DNA from: a bacterium
Lineage (GTDB): Bacteria; Bacteroidota; Bacteroidia; Bacteroidales; Bacteroidaceae
Assembly: GCA_004559785.1 (NCBI GenBank)
Contig: SFXD01000007.1
Span: 1-40,093 of the forward strand
Direction: 5' to 3'
DNA: 40,093 bases
Shown here: in pieces, positions 26,701 through 34,486 of the stretch
Numbering within the stretch: the first letter of the stretch is position 1
How the letters are laid out: every line of letters begins with the position of its first letter
Position numbers and translations under genes: made by a program
Notes under the pieces: generated by a model
Seen by the model: the letters and a program-made list of their open reading frames with translations, nothing else
Database searches by the model: none
Told to the model about the DNA's origin: nothing

Positions 26701-29169
26701 GTAGTAGTCGCGATCCCGGCGGATATACGAGCGTGTCACGACTTCGCTGGGAAGATAACCTTCTCCGAAGAGCCTAAGGCGAAGTGTGGTGGTATTGGCA
26801 ATGTGGAACTTGCCGTCCTCGCTAATCGTACCGTTCGACTTGGTGGGAGCAGTACCGTCGGTAGTGTAGACAAGCGTAGAACCAGAAGGGAACGACACGC
26901 ATACGTCAAAGTCCGTATCGAACAGCCTGGAATCCGTATCAACGGCAGGAGCCTGTAGCCTCTCGCTTGCAAAGTCCACGCTGTTGGCTGCACCAGGGGT
27001 GGGCGTGCCATTGTAGCCCCACTCCTCGGAGTCTAAGGAGGTTCGTGCCCACGAGCACCGCATTATGCCTTCGGGATAGTCTATCTTGAGGAAGTATTTC
27101 TTGCCGTCCTCGGACAGGTACAGACTGCCGCCCTGATTGTTCAGTTTGAACGGAATCTGCCTGTCTGCCGTCTCTCCATATACTCCGTCTGAGGAGTGAT
27201 GGTCGAAGAACAGGCACTTGTACGAGTGTGGGTTGACAACGCCGTTCTTCTGTATCATGCACTTGTCGAGCTGCGTAGAGTCGTCGCTGATGTACAGATA
27301 GTCGAGTGACACTCGCTTGTCGGACTTGTTGTATAACTCTATCCATGCGCCGTAGTTGAAGGAATAGTCAACAATCTGGTCGATGTTGGAAACCTCCACC
27401 TCTGTAGCCATGAGCGAGGTGACGGGGTCGGCATCAAGGTCTGCCTCCTCGTAGACATCTGTCCTCTCCCTCATGGAGCAGTCGTAGAACCGTCCTCCCC
27501 AATTCTGCTGGATGTATGTCGCTATTACGTTCCTGCCTACGTTAAGGAACCTATATGGAATCTCTATCTCCGTATATGCCTTGCCATTGGTCCATCCAAG
27601 GCTGGAGTCCACGAGATGCCCATTGACATAGACGCTGTAGCTGTCGTCATGGCATACACGGAGGAGATATTGTGAGGTAGACGGGACCTGTGTCAGTTCG
27701 AAGTCTCGCCTTATCCAGTAGTTGGTGTTCTCCTCGCCCTGCCATATCGTCTTCACTTCGCTCATGTACCCATGGTTGCCTATTGGCATCGGAGCCTCCT
27801 GCCACATCGAGTCGTCGAAGTCTGCTGTTGTCCAAGAGAGTGTCTCCCTGCGCCCCGTAATGTTCATGTCCTTGATTCGCTCCCCAGTCTCTGGATGCTT
27901 GTAATGGCAGTAGTTGAAGTATGATGTGCCGTCCCAGAGCTCCCTCTCCTCGGTTATGTCGTAAATGGACATGGAAGATAGGGTAATGCTGGTGTTCCCA
28001 ATCGTGGTGGCGGCAGCCAAGGAAACCTGAAGGTTGCTGATGTCCTTTCCGTCGAAGGAAGATATCGAGACGGTCTTGACCTTGCCAGCCGTGAGTGTCG
28101 TACTCTTGCTTGTGACCTCCGTGGTTCCGTCGGTCTCGGATAGAGCAATGCGAACACCCCCGACGTTCTTGTCAGCCGACAACTTTACCTTCAATGAATA
28201 TGTGTGTCCTGCATATAGCGTGATGGGCGTGCGGAATTGCGCGATGGCATTCCCGGTCTCTTGGGATGCCGTTGGGTATTGTATGGTGTATTCATCGCTG
28301 GATGAAGCCTCGTAAAGCTTGCTCCAGCCATGAATGGGATTTTCCGTGTTTGTCTCGTTGTATGAGTATCCTCCTTCTGAATTGAACAGCAGCCGGGCTG
28401 TCCACGTCTTGTCATAGCCGAACGGGAGGTTGGCATCCAGTATGACCTTCGAAGTCTTGCCGTAAAGTCCGCAGTCGGCAAAGGCTCCGCCATAGTTGTT
28501 GTGTACGTGTACGGCAAGCAGGTTGTCCGTCCCGTCTGTCCTGAGCAATGCCTTTTGCTCTTCGGAAAGCAGGATGTATTCGGCATTGTTCCATTTGGTG
28601 TCCGTAGCGTGCACAAGGACTCCATTGATGTAGAATTGGCTCTCTCCATCGTCGTGTCCGCAGACGAGGTAGACAGTCTCGGGCAATTCTCCCTTGATGC
28701 TGAAAGTCCGCCTGATGTAGATGTCTGCCACGTTGAAATCCTTGGTCCAGCGATATGCAGGCAGGCCATTGTAGTAGTCTTCGGAAAAATAGGGGGAAGA
28801 TGTCTGTTCCCAGGAGAACTCCCCGTCCGTCTGGTTGTACCCGGGTTGGTACCAGTGTGTACCTGCAGGGTCATCGTCTGGGATTCCAAGGCATGGCAGT
28901 TCCTCTCCCCACGAGACCATGTCGCCACGATTTACGGTATACGTCCATGCATCCCATGATACATTACCGTAATAAGTGGATGGCAGTATCTCAATACTTG
29001 CACCCACTTCCTCTATCTGCTGTCCCTTGACAGAACTTGCGACAGACAACGTCAAAAGAAATACCAACCAATTCTTCCTGATCCAAATGTCGTTAGTTTC
29101 CACTATCTTTCGAGTCTCCTTCTTTGTTTGAGTTCCATGCCATCGACCTTCCTTATGTTTCAATGGCAT
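23785..29169 (-). CDS. giant CotH-family surface protein with lamin-tail domains and T9SS-like tail
   Basis: A 1794-residue secreted multidomain protein. A signal peptide lies at about 30-50 (WLVFLLTLSVASSVKGQ). Visible parts: two GH2-jelly-roll-like domains (about 145-240 and 485-570, both with HDD-x-FxV/FYINGxLV and an NNYGG/QNWGG motif), a lamin-tail domain (590-730), a chitobiase-like segment with VYTTDGTAPT (735-810), a CotH kinase-like domain (about 820-1200, with VHVFFNGDYIGMLNLRE and LTLLDQDWGWGN), a Gly-rich/InlB-like repeat (1215-1292), a second lamin-tail domain (1295-1430), and a C-terminal sorting-like tail (YYTVSGLR). The ATG at 29169 lies inside a strong hairpin; a GTG at 29103 is a possible true start. 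CotH proteins can be atypical kinases; activity here is unproven. Confidence 0.85.
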   Translation of the reverse strand: MPLKHKEGRWHGTQTKKETRKIVETNDIWIRKNWLVFLLTLSVASSVKGQQIEEVGASIEILPSTYYGNVSWDAWTYTVNRGDMVSWGEELPCLGIPDDDPAGTHWYQPGYNQTDGEFSWEQTSSPYFSEDYYNGLPAYRWTKDFNVADIYIRRTFSIKGELPETVYLVCGHDDGESQFYINGVLVHATDTKWNNAEYILLSEEQKALLRTDGTDNLLAVHVHNNYGGAFADCGLYGKTSKVILDANLPFGYDKTWTARLLFNSEGGYSYNETNTENPIHGWSKLYEASSSDEYTIQYPTASQETGNAIAQFRTPITLYAGHTYSLKVKLSADKNVGGVRIALSETDGTTEVTSKSTTLTAGKVKTVSISSFDGKDISNLQVSLAAATTIGNTSITLSSMSIYDITEERELWDGTSYFNYCHYKHPETGERIKDMNITGRRETLSWTTADFDDSMWQEAPMPIGNHGYMSEVKTIWQGEENTNYWIRRDFELTQVPSTSQYLLRVCHDDSYSVYVNGHLVDSSLGWTNGKAYTEIEIPYRFLNVGRNVIATYIQQNWGGRFYDCSMRERTDVYEEADLDADPVTSLMATEVEVSNIDQIVDYSFNYGAWIELYNKSDKRVSLDYLYISDDSTQLDKCMIQKNGVVNPHSYKCLFFDHHSSDGVYGETADRQIPFKLNNQGGSLYLSEDGKKYFLKIDYPEGIMRCSWARTSLDSEEWGYNGTPTPGAANSVDFASERLQAPAVDTDSRLFDTDFDVCVSFPSGSTLVYTTDGTAPTKSNGTISEDGKFHIANTTTLRLRLFGEGYLPSEVVTRSYIRRDRDYYLPVICVTTDAENLYGDSIGVYVDGVNGVAGRNHGKSNINMDWERPVNFEYLTADGRMVVNQEAEFCISGGWSRHYAPSSFKIKAKTLYEGRKSLDYPFFDRNPHKRYKQLLVRNGGNDNDSPSHGRVRDAITHEVVTSSGFYIDAQYYQPVHVFFNGDYIGMLNLREPNNKYNGTASYGYDDDEMDAFEYSNGYFQMAGTKDAFDEWYSLAASATDSATYSMLKEKVDIDEVINYFAAITYIGCTDWICNNNNVKGYRSLPDGKFHLTLLDQDWGWGNQTAIKNLSEYNGNELARIFNMMRKNGDFARQFVDAYCILGGSVFTPTRCTEIGDSICNMVEKALAMEGKQPWTSYNEQKGNMTGSYQRNARMLALKSVFSLSNGMKGKFQSNVPQASFMLNGLPVPGAQFDGTLFAPIRISAGAPAGYVFDGWHRTTGTEGGKPTYELVSTDRELEMEEDADFDLVAMFHREADEAPVRINEVSAGNDIYVSDHFKRDDWMELYNTTDKDIDIEGMYLSDNANKPQKYKIQPAEGISTIVPANGRLLVWADGREQKSQLHAPFKLANADGSVLTLQSADGSWKDVIRYDAHDGKETFGRYPDGANHVSVMSVPTIGKSNILSTYDQLGEMPLPKDSTCQMAYSLSKGWNWFSHNLSSGIGILGIGDGNSEIRSQWQETVKEGDSWNGELKVLLPATGYKIHADESHELTINGLMFDSEQPVAVSAGWNWIGCPLANATVLGNALADYRASEGDMVVGHTGFATYYNGEWVGTLASVRPGEAYMLKCGMGQAFRWNALSVNKKSRRRYAAEESPAEGEWTTNCHLYADVMCMIATVVDGERTLAGEGFRLAAFCGDECRGVATEVDGLLYMTIYGNETDEITFRIEDGQGEVYLAREAETFNALSVHGTPSTPYELHLEGNIDMVSKPTTGKTMDVRYYTVSGLRTSTPGNAKGIRLEQTVYEDGNTATRKVMK

Positions 29170-29176
29170 GGAACTC
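29130..29176 (-). promoter_or_regulatory. 14-bp inverted repeat over the CotH start region
   Basis: GAGTTCCATGCCAT (29130-29143) and its exact complement (29163-29176) are separated by 19 nt. In the mRNA the stem would bury the first ATG (29169). This could mask translation, or could mean that translation starts at the later GTG (29103), which has GAAGGAG about 10-16 nt upstream. Confidence 0.65.
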
Positions 29177-29646
29177 TACTTATCACTTGTTCAATTACGG
29201 GTTTCCGTTTACTTTTGTTTGTTTCACTTGCCTCCCCAGATATCCCAGTCTGAATTTTCCTTCATCAGGGCATTGCCTGCAGATTGCGCACCTGCTGCCA
29301 ATGAGAAGGCAAACAAGGCTGTCATTGATTACAACTTGTTCATACTCGTTGTTTAGTTTAATTATGATTAGTGAACGTACACGTTCTCAATCTTCCGTGC
29401 CGCTGCATTCTCTTGTTAGGTAGCCGTTTACGTGGCTTCCATGTCCAAAGTTAGGTTTTTTTTCTGAATTGCAAAACATTTTGTGGGGGAAAAAGTCGAT
29501 TCCTGTTAAATATTGTTTCGCTACGGTACTGAAACCATCCCTGTTTCAGTGTATTTCTTGTGCCGCCTCGAAGCCTGAACTATGCAAAAATTCCTTTTGC
29601 CAAATGTCATACTGAACAGGCCGGTAGAAGGTCAAGGAAATGGAAT
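29177..29646. other. intergenic region between sulfatase and CotH genes
   Basis: About 470 bp without a credible gene. It contains the CotH promoter and an 8-bp stem hairpin (ACTGAAAC at 29528-29535, GTTTCAGT at 29543-29550, loop CATCCCT). That hairpin lies about 100 nt after the sulfatase stop and may help end its transcript, although no T-run follows on the minus strand. Nothing else was recognised. Confidence 0.55.
29446..29474 (-). promoter_or_regulatory. promoter of the CotH-fasciclin-calpain operon
   Basis: On the minus strand TTG (29474-29472), an 18-nt gap, then TAACTTTG (29453-29446) fits the Bacteroidetes consensus, with slightly short spacing. The resulting leader would be about 270-340 nt and contains the hairpin at 29130-29176. 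Confidence 0.6.
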
Positions 29647-32334
29647 TTACATCACCACCTTCCTGCCGTCTATGATGTTCAGTCCACGTCTGGGCTTGGA
29701 GACCTTCTGTCCCAACACATTATATATACCATTGGCTTTCCCCGCTGCCGTAACGGAGATGATGCCAGTGGGAATATGCTTCTCCTCACGCAACCGCCAG
29801 AAGGAACGGTGATTGGTTCCTGCTACGGCAGGGAAAGTCTGCACGAAACACTCGGCTTCAGATGTTTCGGCATACAGGTTTAGTCCTATTGTACCCTTGG
29901 TGAACACATAAGGTGTGTTGGCAGTTGATGCCAGTCCGAAGGCAGTACCCTCCGAGGAAAAATTCCGTACATGGTATTCGCTCTTTTCTTCTCCCAGAGT
30001 TACCTTCTCATTCTGCTGGGGCAGGTATGACTGTATGTAGCGTCCTGTTTCGGCATTGCGGATGTAGTAGCAATGGTAGTTGTCGCTTCCTTCGGCTTTC
30101 TCGAAGGTCCAGAAGGAAGTATCCGTAACGCTTGCCCCACATTCTATGATATCACCCTCTCCTCCATTGTCCTGCATATAGGCCGTGCTGGTTGAAGCGT
30201 TGTTGCGTATGGTGAACGTCTTGCCGTCCAGCGGCCATGAGTCGCCTGTCACCAAAGGCATCGACTCGGTAAGCCGCCAGAAGGAACGATGGTTTGTGCC
30301 TGCCTGTGCCGCAAATGTCTGCACAGTGTTGTCTCCCTTCCAGTTCCAACCTATACACCCAGAAGTGAACTCTGTGTTGGTCATGTTTGTAGTGGTCAGA
30401 CCGAAGCAATCCCTGCCTTCCACGTCTGTGGGAACCACCTTGTATTCCACTGGTTCTGTTCCCATGGTGATGTTAACCTCCGTCTGTGTCGGGCACGTCT
30501 GTGCATATCTTCCAGTAGCGACATTCTTCACATAGTAGCAGTCTTCCTTGCCCGTGGGGATGAAAGTCCAAAAGGAATTGTCGTTCATGTTACCCATCTG
30601 CAAAACGTTGCTGCCGTTGTCCTGCACGTAGAGGGTGTTGTCGTTGCGGTTGGATATGGTGTATGTGCGTCCTGCCTCTATGGTGAGCGACACATCTAAT
30701 CCTACGCCTTTCGCCCAAGCCTTCCACAGCTTGGTCAGCTCCTTGACCTTCTCGGGGTATTGGGCGGACAGGTCGGTTGTCTCCGACAAGTCGTGGCTCA
30801 GGTCGTACAGTTTCCATGTACCGCCCCTCAACTGGGTCAGCCTCCAGTTGCCCTTGCGGACAGCCTTTCCTCCCTCGTGCTCCCAGAACATGGTGCGTTC
30901 TCCTGCTTCTGCCTGTTCACCTTTCAGGAGTGGCACGAGGCTACGAGCTTCCTCGGGCAGGCTCTGTATGCCATGTCCGTTGTATACGCTTGGGTACTTG
31001 GCACCTGCCAGTTCGAGGCACGTTGGCATGACATCCATGAAATGGCAAGGCGTACGCTCTATGCTGCCCTTCTCGGCCTTGAGTCCAGCCGGCCATTGTA
31101 TGATGGTTGGGGCACAGGTGCCGCCATGGTATGACTCGGTCTTCCAGTACCTGAACGGGGCGTTGACTGCACCGGCCCATCCCGTTCCGAGGTAATTGTA
31201 TGACAGCTCGTCTCCCGGCGTGCGTGAATTGTGTACGACGGTCTCGCCCGACCTCGTCAAGTTGTGGCGGTCGAAGTCTCCGATTTTGTAGTTCTCCGAA
31301 GAAGCACCGTTGTCGGAAGTGAATACCACGATGGTATTGTCGTACAGCCCCTTGGCCTTCAGCTCGTCCATGATACGTCCTACGCCCTGGTCTACGCAGT
31401 CTATCATGGCGGCATGTACCTCCATGTTGGCAGACTGGAATTCCTTGTCTGCCTCTTTCTCCCAATCTCTGCCAGAGGTATTCTCTGCCTCAGGAGTCTC
31501 CTCTGGCAGCACCAGTCCGAGGTCTACCATGCGCTTGTACCTATCCTTGCGCATCTGGTCCCATCCGCCGTCATACTTCCCCTTGTACTTGGCTATGTCG
31601 GCAGGCTTGGCGTGGAGGGGCCAATGTGGAGCATTGTATGCGACATAGAGGAAGAAGGGTTCTTCTCCCTCGGCGAAACCGTCTATGTAGTCGATGGCGC
31701 ACTTGGTGACGAAGTCCGTGGAGTAGAAGTCAGAAGGAATGGCGTCCGTGTACAAAGCCTCCTCGTTGTGTACGAGCGAGAACGGGTCGAAGTGGTTGAC
31801 AACTCCCCAGATGGTGCCTATGTGGTCGTCGAAGCCTCTGTTGCATGGATAGGTGTCGAGCGGGGCGAAAGGACGGTTGTCGAACGTGTCCTGATGCGAG
31901 AGCCACTTCATCTGGTCGGCATTGTTGCCTATACCCTTTGTCAGGGACAGGTGCCACTTGCCGCTCATGGCACTACGGTAGCCGGCGGACTTCAGGGCTT
32001 CGGGTATCGTCACGCAGTCCTTGGACAGGCTGAGTCCCATGCCCGTGATGCCGCAGGTGTGTGGGTAGCATCCCGTAAGCAGTTGCGCACGCGAGGGGCA
32101 TGAACGTCCGCTATTGTAGAACTGGGCGAACCTTACTCCCTCCTGAGCCATGCGGTTGAGGTTTGGGGTCTCTATCTCGCCTCCGAAGCAGCCCATGTCC
32201 GAATAACCCATGTCGTCTACTACTATAAGCATGATGTTGGGACGCTTGTCCTGTTGTGCCGAAGCCAGTACTGGCAATGCGGCAGCCGAGGCCGTCAGAA
32301 GTCTCCTGAGTGAAGAGGGATTAATTCTTGTCAT
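29647..32334 (-). CDS. secreted S1-type sulfatase with ricin-like repeats and T9SS-like tail
   Basis: An 895-residue exported sulfatase. Residues 1-26 form a signal peptide. The type I sulfatase motif is SGRSC-PSR at 76-82, with C79 as the formylglycine site, and metal ligands D40-D41 (VVDDMGYSDMG) and FTSDNG. The APHWPLHAKP...KYDGGWDQMRKDRYKRM region is of the AtsA-like arylsulfatase type. After the catalytic part (to about 570) come two related beta-trefoil-like repeats, each with the pattern LYVQDNG...SFWTF...YYVKNVATGRYAQ and ending near NHRSFWRLxE. The tail YNVLGQKVSKPRRGLNIIDGRKV looks like a T9SS signal. It needs an anaerobic sulfatase-maturating enzyme, not seen here. Divergent from the steroid-reductase operon. 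Substrate unknown: sulfated glycan or sulfated small molecule. Confidence 0.9.
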   Translation of the reverse strand: MTRINPSSLRRLLTASAAALPVLASAQQDKRPNIMLIVVDDMGYSDMGCFGGEIETPNLNRMAQEGVRFAQFYNSGRSCPSRAQLLTGCYPHTCGITGMGLSLSKDCVTIPEALKSAGYRSAMSGKWHLSLTKGIGNNADQMKWLSHQDTFDNRPFAPLDTYPCNRGFDDHIGTIWGVVNHFDPFSLVHNEEALYTDAIPSDFYSTDFVTKCAIDYIDGFAEGEEPFFLYVAYNAPHWPLHAKPADIAKYKGKYDGGWDQMRKDRYKRMVDLGLVLPEETPEAENTSGRDWEKEADKEFQSANMEVHAAMIDCVDQGVGRIMDELKAKGLYDNTIVVFTSDNGASSENYKIGDFDRHNLTRSGETVVHNSRTPGDELSYNYLGTGWAGAVNAPFRYWKTESYHGGTCAPTIIQWPAGLKAEKGSIERTPCHFMDVMPTCLELAGAKYPSVYNGHGIQSLPEEARSLVPLLKGEQAEAGERTMFWEHEGGKAVRKGNWRLTQLRGGTWKLYDLSHDLSETTDLSAQYPEKVKELTKLWKAWAKGVGLDVSLTIEAGRTYTISNRNDNTLYVQDNGSNVLQMGNMNDNSFWTFIPTGKEDCYYVKNVATGRYAQTCPTQTEVNITMGTEPVEYKVVPTDVEGRDCFGLTTTNMTNTEFTSGCIGWNWKGDNTVQTFAAQAGTNHRSFWRLTESMPLVTGDSWPLDGKTFTIRNNASTSTAYMQDNGGEGDIIECGASVTDTSFWTFEKAEGSDNYHCYYIRNAETGRYIQSYLPQQNEKVTLGEEKSEYHVRNFSSEGTAFGLASTANTPYVFTKGTIGLNLYAETSEAECFVQTFPAVAGTNHRSFWRLREEKHIPTGIISVTAAGKANGIYNVLGQKVSKPRRGLNIIDGRKVVM

Positions 32335-32374
32335 ATTGTTGTAGTTTAGTTTCTGTATATGGTAATTTTGTCCA

Positions 32375-32382
32375 CAAATTTA
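32375..32382 (-). promoter_or_regulatory. -7 element of the sulfatase promoter
   Basis: On the minus strand TAAATTTG (32382-32375) matches TAnnTTTG about 40 nt upstream of the sulfatase start. No TTG is visible at the standard -33 distance. Confidence 0.5.
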
Positions 32383-32423
32383 GGTATAATTTCACATTCC
32401 TTGATTTTTGAGCGACTCAAATT

Positions 32424-32453
32424 TTGCCAAAATGGGGATTTTTCCTAATTTTA
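32424..32453 (+). promoter_or_regulatory. promoter of the steroid-reductase operon
   Basis: TTG (32424-32426), a 19-nt gap, then TAATTTTA (32446-32453) matches the Bacteroidetes promoter with one mismatch in the last base of the -7 box. Transcription would start near 32460, just before the ATGs at 32462 and 32474. It is back-to-back with the sulfatase promoter, about 45 nt away. Confidence 0.55.
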
Positions 32454-32473
32454 CGTCCAAAATGTACAAGATT

Positions 32474-33241
32474 ATGAATTTTGAGGCATGGGAAATGCTC
32501 CTGTGGGGCATGTCGGCACTCGCACTTGTGGTGTTTGTGTGCCTTTATTTTGTAACGGCTGGTTACGGACAGTTCCGCAGCAAACGCTGGGGATGGAGCA
32601 TAGGCAACAAGGCGGCATGGGTGATGATGGAGGCACCGGCCTTCGTAGCGATGCTCGTGCTATGGATCGATGCAGGTATGCCCACGGGATTGCCACAGGT
32701 GCTCCTACTCTCTTTGTTCCTGTTCCATTATTTCCAGAGGAGCTTCGTCTTTCCCCTGCTCATGACTGGCAAGAGCCGCATGCCCATAGCCATCATGCTG
32801 ATGGGCGTTACCTTCAACGTCATCAATGGCGTGATGCAGGGTGGGGGACTCTATTGGTTTCCCCAACCAGAGTATGCTGAAGGTGCGTCTTACCTGCTGA
32901 GGTGGAACGTACCCGTGGGAGTTGCGGTGTTCTTTGCCGGACTTGCCGTCAACTGGCACTCCGACCACGTAATCCGCCATCTGCGCAAGCCCGGCGACAC
33001 TCGCCACTACCTGCCTTCCAAGGGGATGTACCGCTACGTAACCAGCGCAAACTATATGGGTGAACTGATAGAGTGGACAGGCTTTGCCATTGCAGCAGCC
33101 TCGCCTGCGGCATGGGTCTTTGTCTGGTGGACTGCCGCAAACCTCGTCCCAAGGGCACACGCCATACACAAGAAGTACAGACAGGAGTTCGGAAACGAGG
33201 CAGTAGGAAACAGGAAAAGGATTATACCCTATTTTTATTAA
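32474..33241 (+). CDS. steroid 5-alpha-reductase (3-oxo-5-alpha-steroid 4-dehydrogenase family)
   Basis: A 255-residue integral membrane enzyme of the SRD5A family, which reduces the delta4 double bond of 3-oxo-steroids with NADPH to give 5-alpha products. The ATG at 32474 (MNFEAWEMLLW) is chosen; longer versions start with TTG (32408) or the ATG at 32462, close to the inferred transcription start. About six to seven membrane helices are visible. The C-terminal half closely parallels human SRD5A1/2: N160-W-H-S-D164-HVIRHLRKPGDT, then YRYVTSANYMGELIEWTGFA with N193 and E197, and a closing RIIPYFY. An N-terminal MEAPAF motif matches the human QELPSF site. First gene of a three-gene operon; 6 nt before the next gene. 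Bile-acid or steroid-hormone intermediates are likely substrates by context. Confidence 0.9.
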   Translation: MNFEAWEMLLWGMSALALVVFVCLYFVTAGYGQFRSKRWGWSIGNKAAWVMMEAPAFVAMLVLWIDAGMPTGLPQVLLLSLFLFHYFQRSFVFPLLMTGKSRMPIAIMLMGVTFNVINGVMQGGGLYWFPQPEYAEGASYLLRWNVPVGVAVFFAGLAVNWHSDHVIRHLRKPGDTRHYLPSKGMYRYVTSANYMGELIEWTGFAIAAASPAAWVFVWWTAANLVPRAHAIHKKYRQEFGNEAVGNRKRIIPYFY

Positions 33242-33247
33242 CGTTAT

Positions 33248-34486
33248 ATGACAAACAAGATATTCGAGGAGGCTCACATCGGCCCTCTCACCCTTAGGAA
33301 CAGGACAATCAGGAGCGCAGCCTTCGAGAGCATGTGCCCCGGGCATGAACCAAGCCAGAGCCTATACGACTACCATACGAGCGTGGCACGCGGAGGAGTA
33401 GGCATGACAACCGTGGCATACGCAGCCGTAACAGAGAGCGGGCTCAGCTTCGACAGGCAACTCGTGATGCGAAAGGATATAGTGCCAGGATTGCGCAAGC
33501 TGACCGACGGCATACATGCAGAGGGAGCCGCTGCCGGAATCCAGCTGGGACATTGCGGCAACATGAGCCACAAGGAGATATGTGGCTGCATACCCGTTGG
33601 GGCCTGCACGGGCTTCAACCTGTATAGCCCGACTATCGTAAGGGGACTGCGCAAGGACGAACTGCATCCCTTGGCACGCAAGTTCGGAGATGCCGTCCGA
33701 CTGGCACGCGAGGCAGGCTTCGACAGCGTCGAGATACATTGTGGACACGGTTACCTTATCGACCAGTTCCTCAACCCCTACTTCAACCATCGTCGGGACG
33801 AGTATGGAGGTTCGCTCGAAAACAGGATGCGGTTCATGACGCTATGTGTGGAAGAGGCTGTCAAGGCCGCAGCAGGCGACATTGCCGTGATATGCAAGAT
33901 GAACATGCGGGACGGACTCAAGAAGGGTATCTCCATCGAGCAGCACAGCCTGCCCGTAGCACGCCGGCTACAGGAACTGGGAGTGCATGCCCTGGTGCTG
34001 AGTGGCGGCCTGGTAAGCGCGACCCCGATGTACGTCATGAGGGGAGAGATGCCCATAAGGACCATGACCCACTACATGGACAAGGCATGGCTGAAGTACG
34101 GTGTCAGGGCATGTGGGAAGATGATGGTGCCCACGGTGCCGTACGAGGAGGCATTCTTCCTGGAGGATGCCCTCAAGTTCCGCAAGGCGATGCCCGACAT
34201 GAAGTTCATCTACGTGGGCGGACTCGTGGCAGGGGACAAGATCAACGAGGTCCTCTCCCATGGCTTCGAGGCCGTGCAGATGGCTCGCTCGTTGCTCAAC
34301 GAGACAGACTTCGTCAACAGGTTGCGCGAAGACCCACACCATCGTTGCGGATGCAAGCATAGCAACTATTGCATTGCCCGTATGTACAGCCTCGACATGG
34401 CTTGCCACCAGAGACTCGGAGAGACCTTGCCAAAAGACTTGCAGAAAGAAATTGAACGTATCGAAAAAGAACAGAACAGCAAATGA
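33248..34486 (+). CDS. Old Yellow Enzyme-family flavin reductase, candidate steroid 5-beta-reductase
   Basis: A 412-residue single-domain Old Yellow Enzyme/BaiCD-like flavin oxidoreductase. Motifs of the FMN-binding barrel are clear: LTLRNRTIRSA near the start, IQLGHCG (98-104), EIHCGHGYLIDQFLNPYFNHR (162-182), YGGSLENRMRF (186-196) and YVGGLVAGD (322-330). It lacks the C-terminal FAD/NAD domain of full-length BaiCD. A cysteine cluster near the end (C367, C369, C375, C386) resembles the iron-sulfur site of 2,4-dienoyl-CoA-reductase-type relatives, but the second cysteine position is Ser372. In this operon it is best explained as reducing 3-oxo-delta4 or delta1/delta6-type steroid enones; 5-beta-reduction is the leading guess. 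The stop overlaps the next start by four bases (ATGA). Confidence 0.8.
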   Translation: MTNKIFEEAHIGPLTLRNRTIRSAAFESMCPGHEPSQSLYDYHTSVARGGVGMTTVAYAAVTESGLSFDRQLVMRKDIVPGLRKLTDGIHAEGAAAGIQLGHCGNMSHKEICGCIPVGACTGFNLYSPTIVRGLRKDELHPLARKFGDAVRLAREAGFDSVEIHCGHGYLIDQFLNPYFNHRRDEYGGSLENRMRFMTLCVEEAVKAAAGDIAVICKMNMRDGLKKGISIEQHSLPVARRLQELGVHALVLSGGLVSATPMYVMRGEMPIRTMTHYMDKAWLKYGVRACGKMMVPTVPYEEAFFLEDALKFRKAMPDMKFIYVGGLVAGDKINEVLSHGFEAVQMARSLLNETDFVNRLREDPHHRCGCKHSNYCIARMYSLDMACHQRLGETLPKDLQKEIERIEKEQNSK

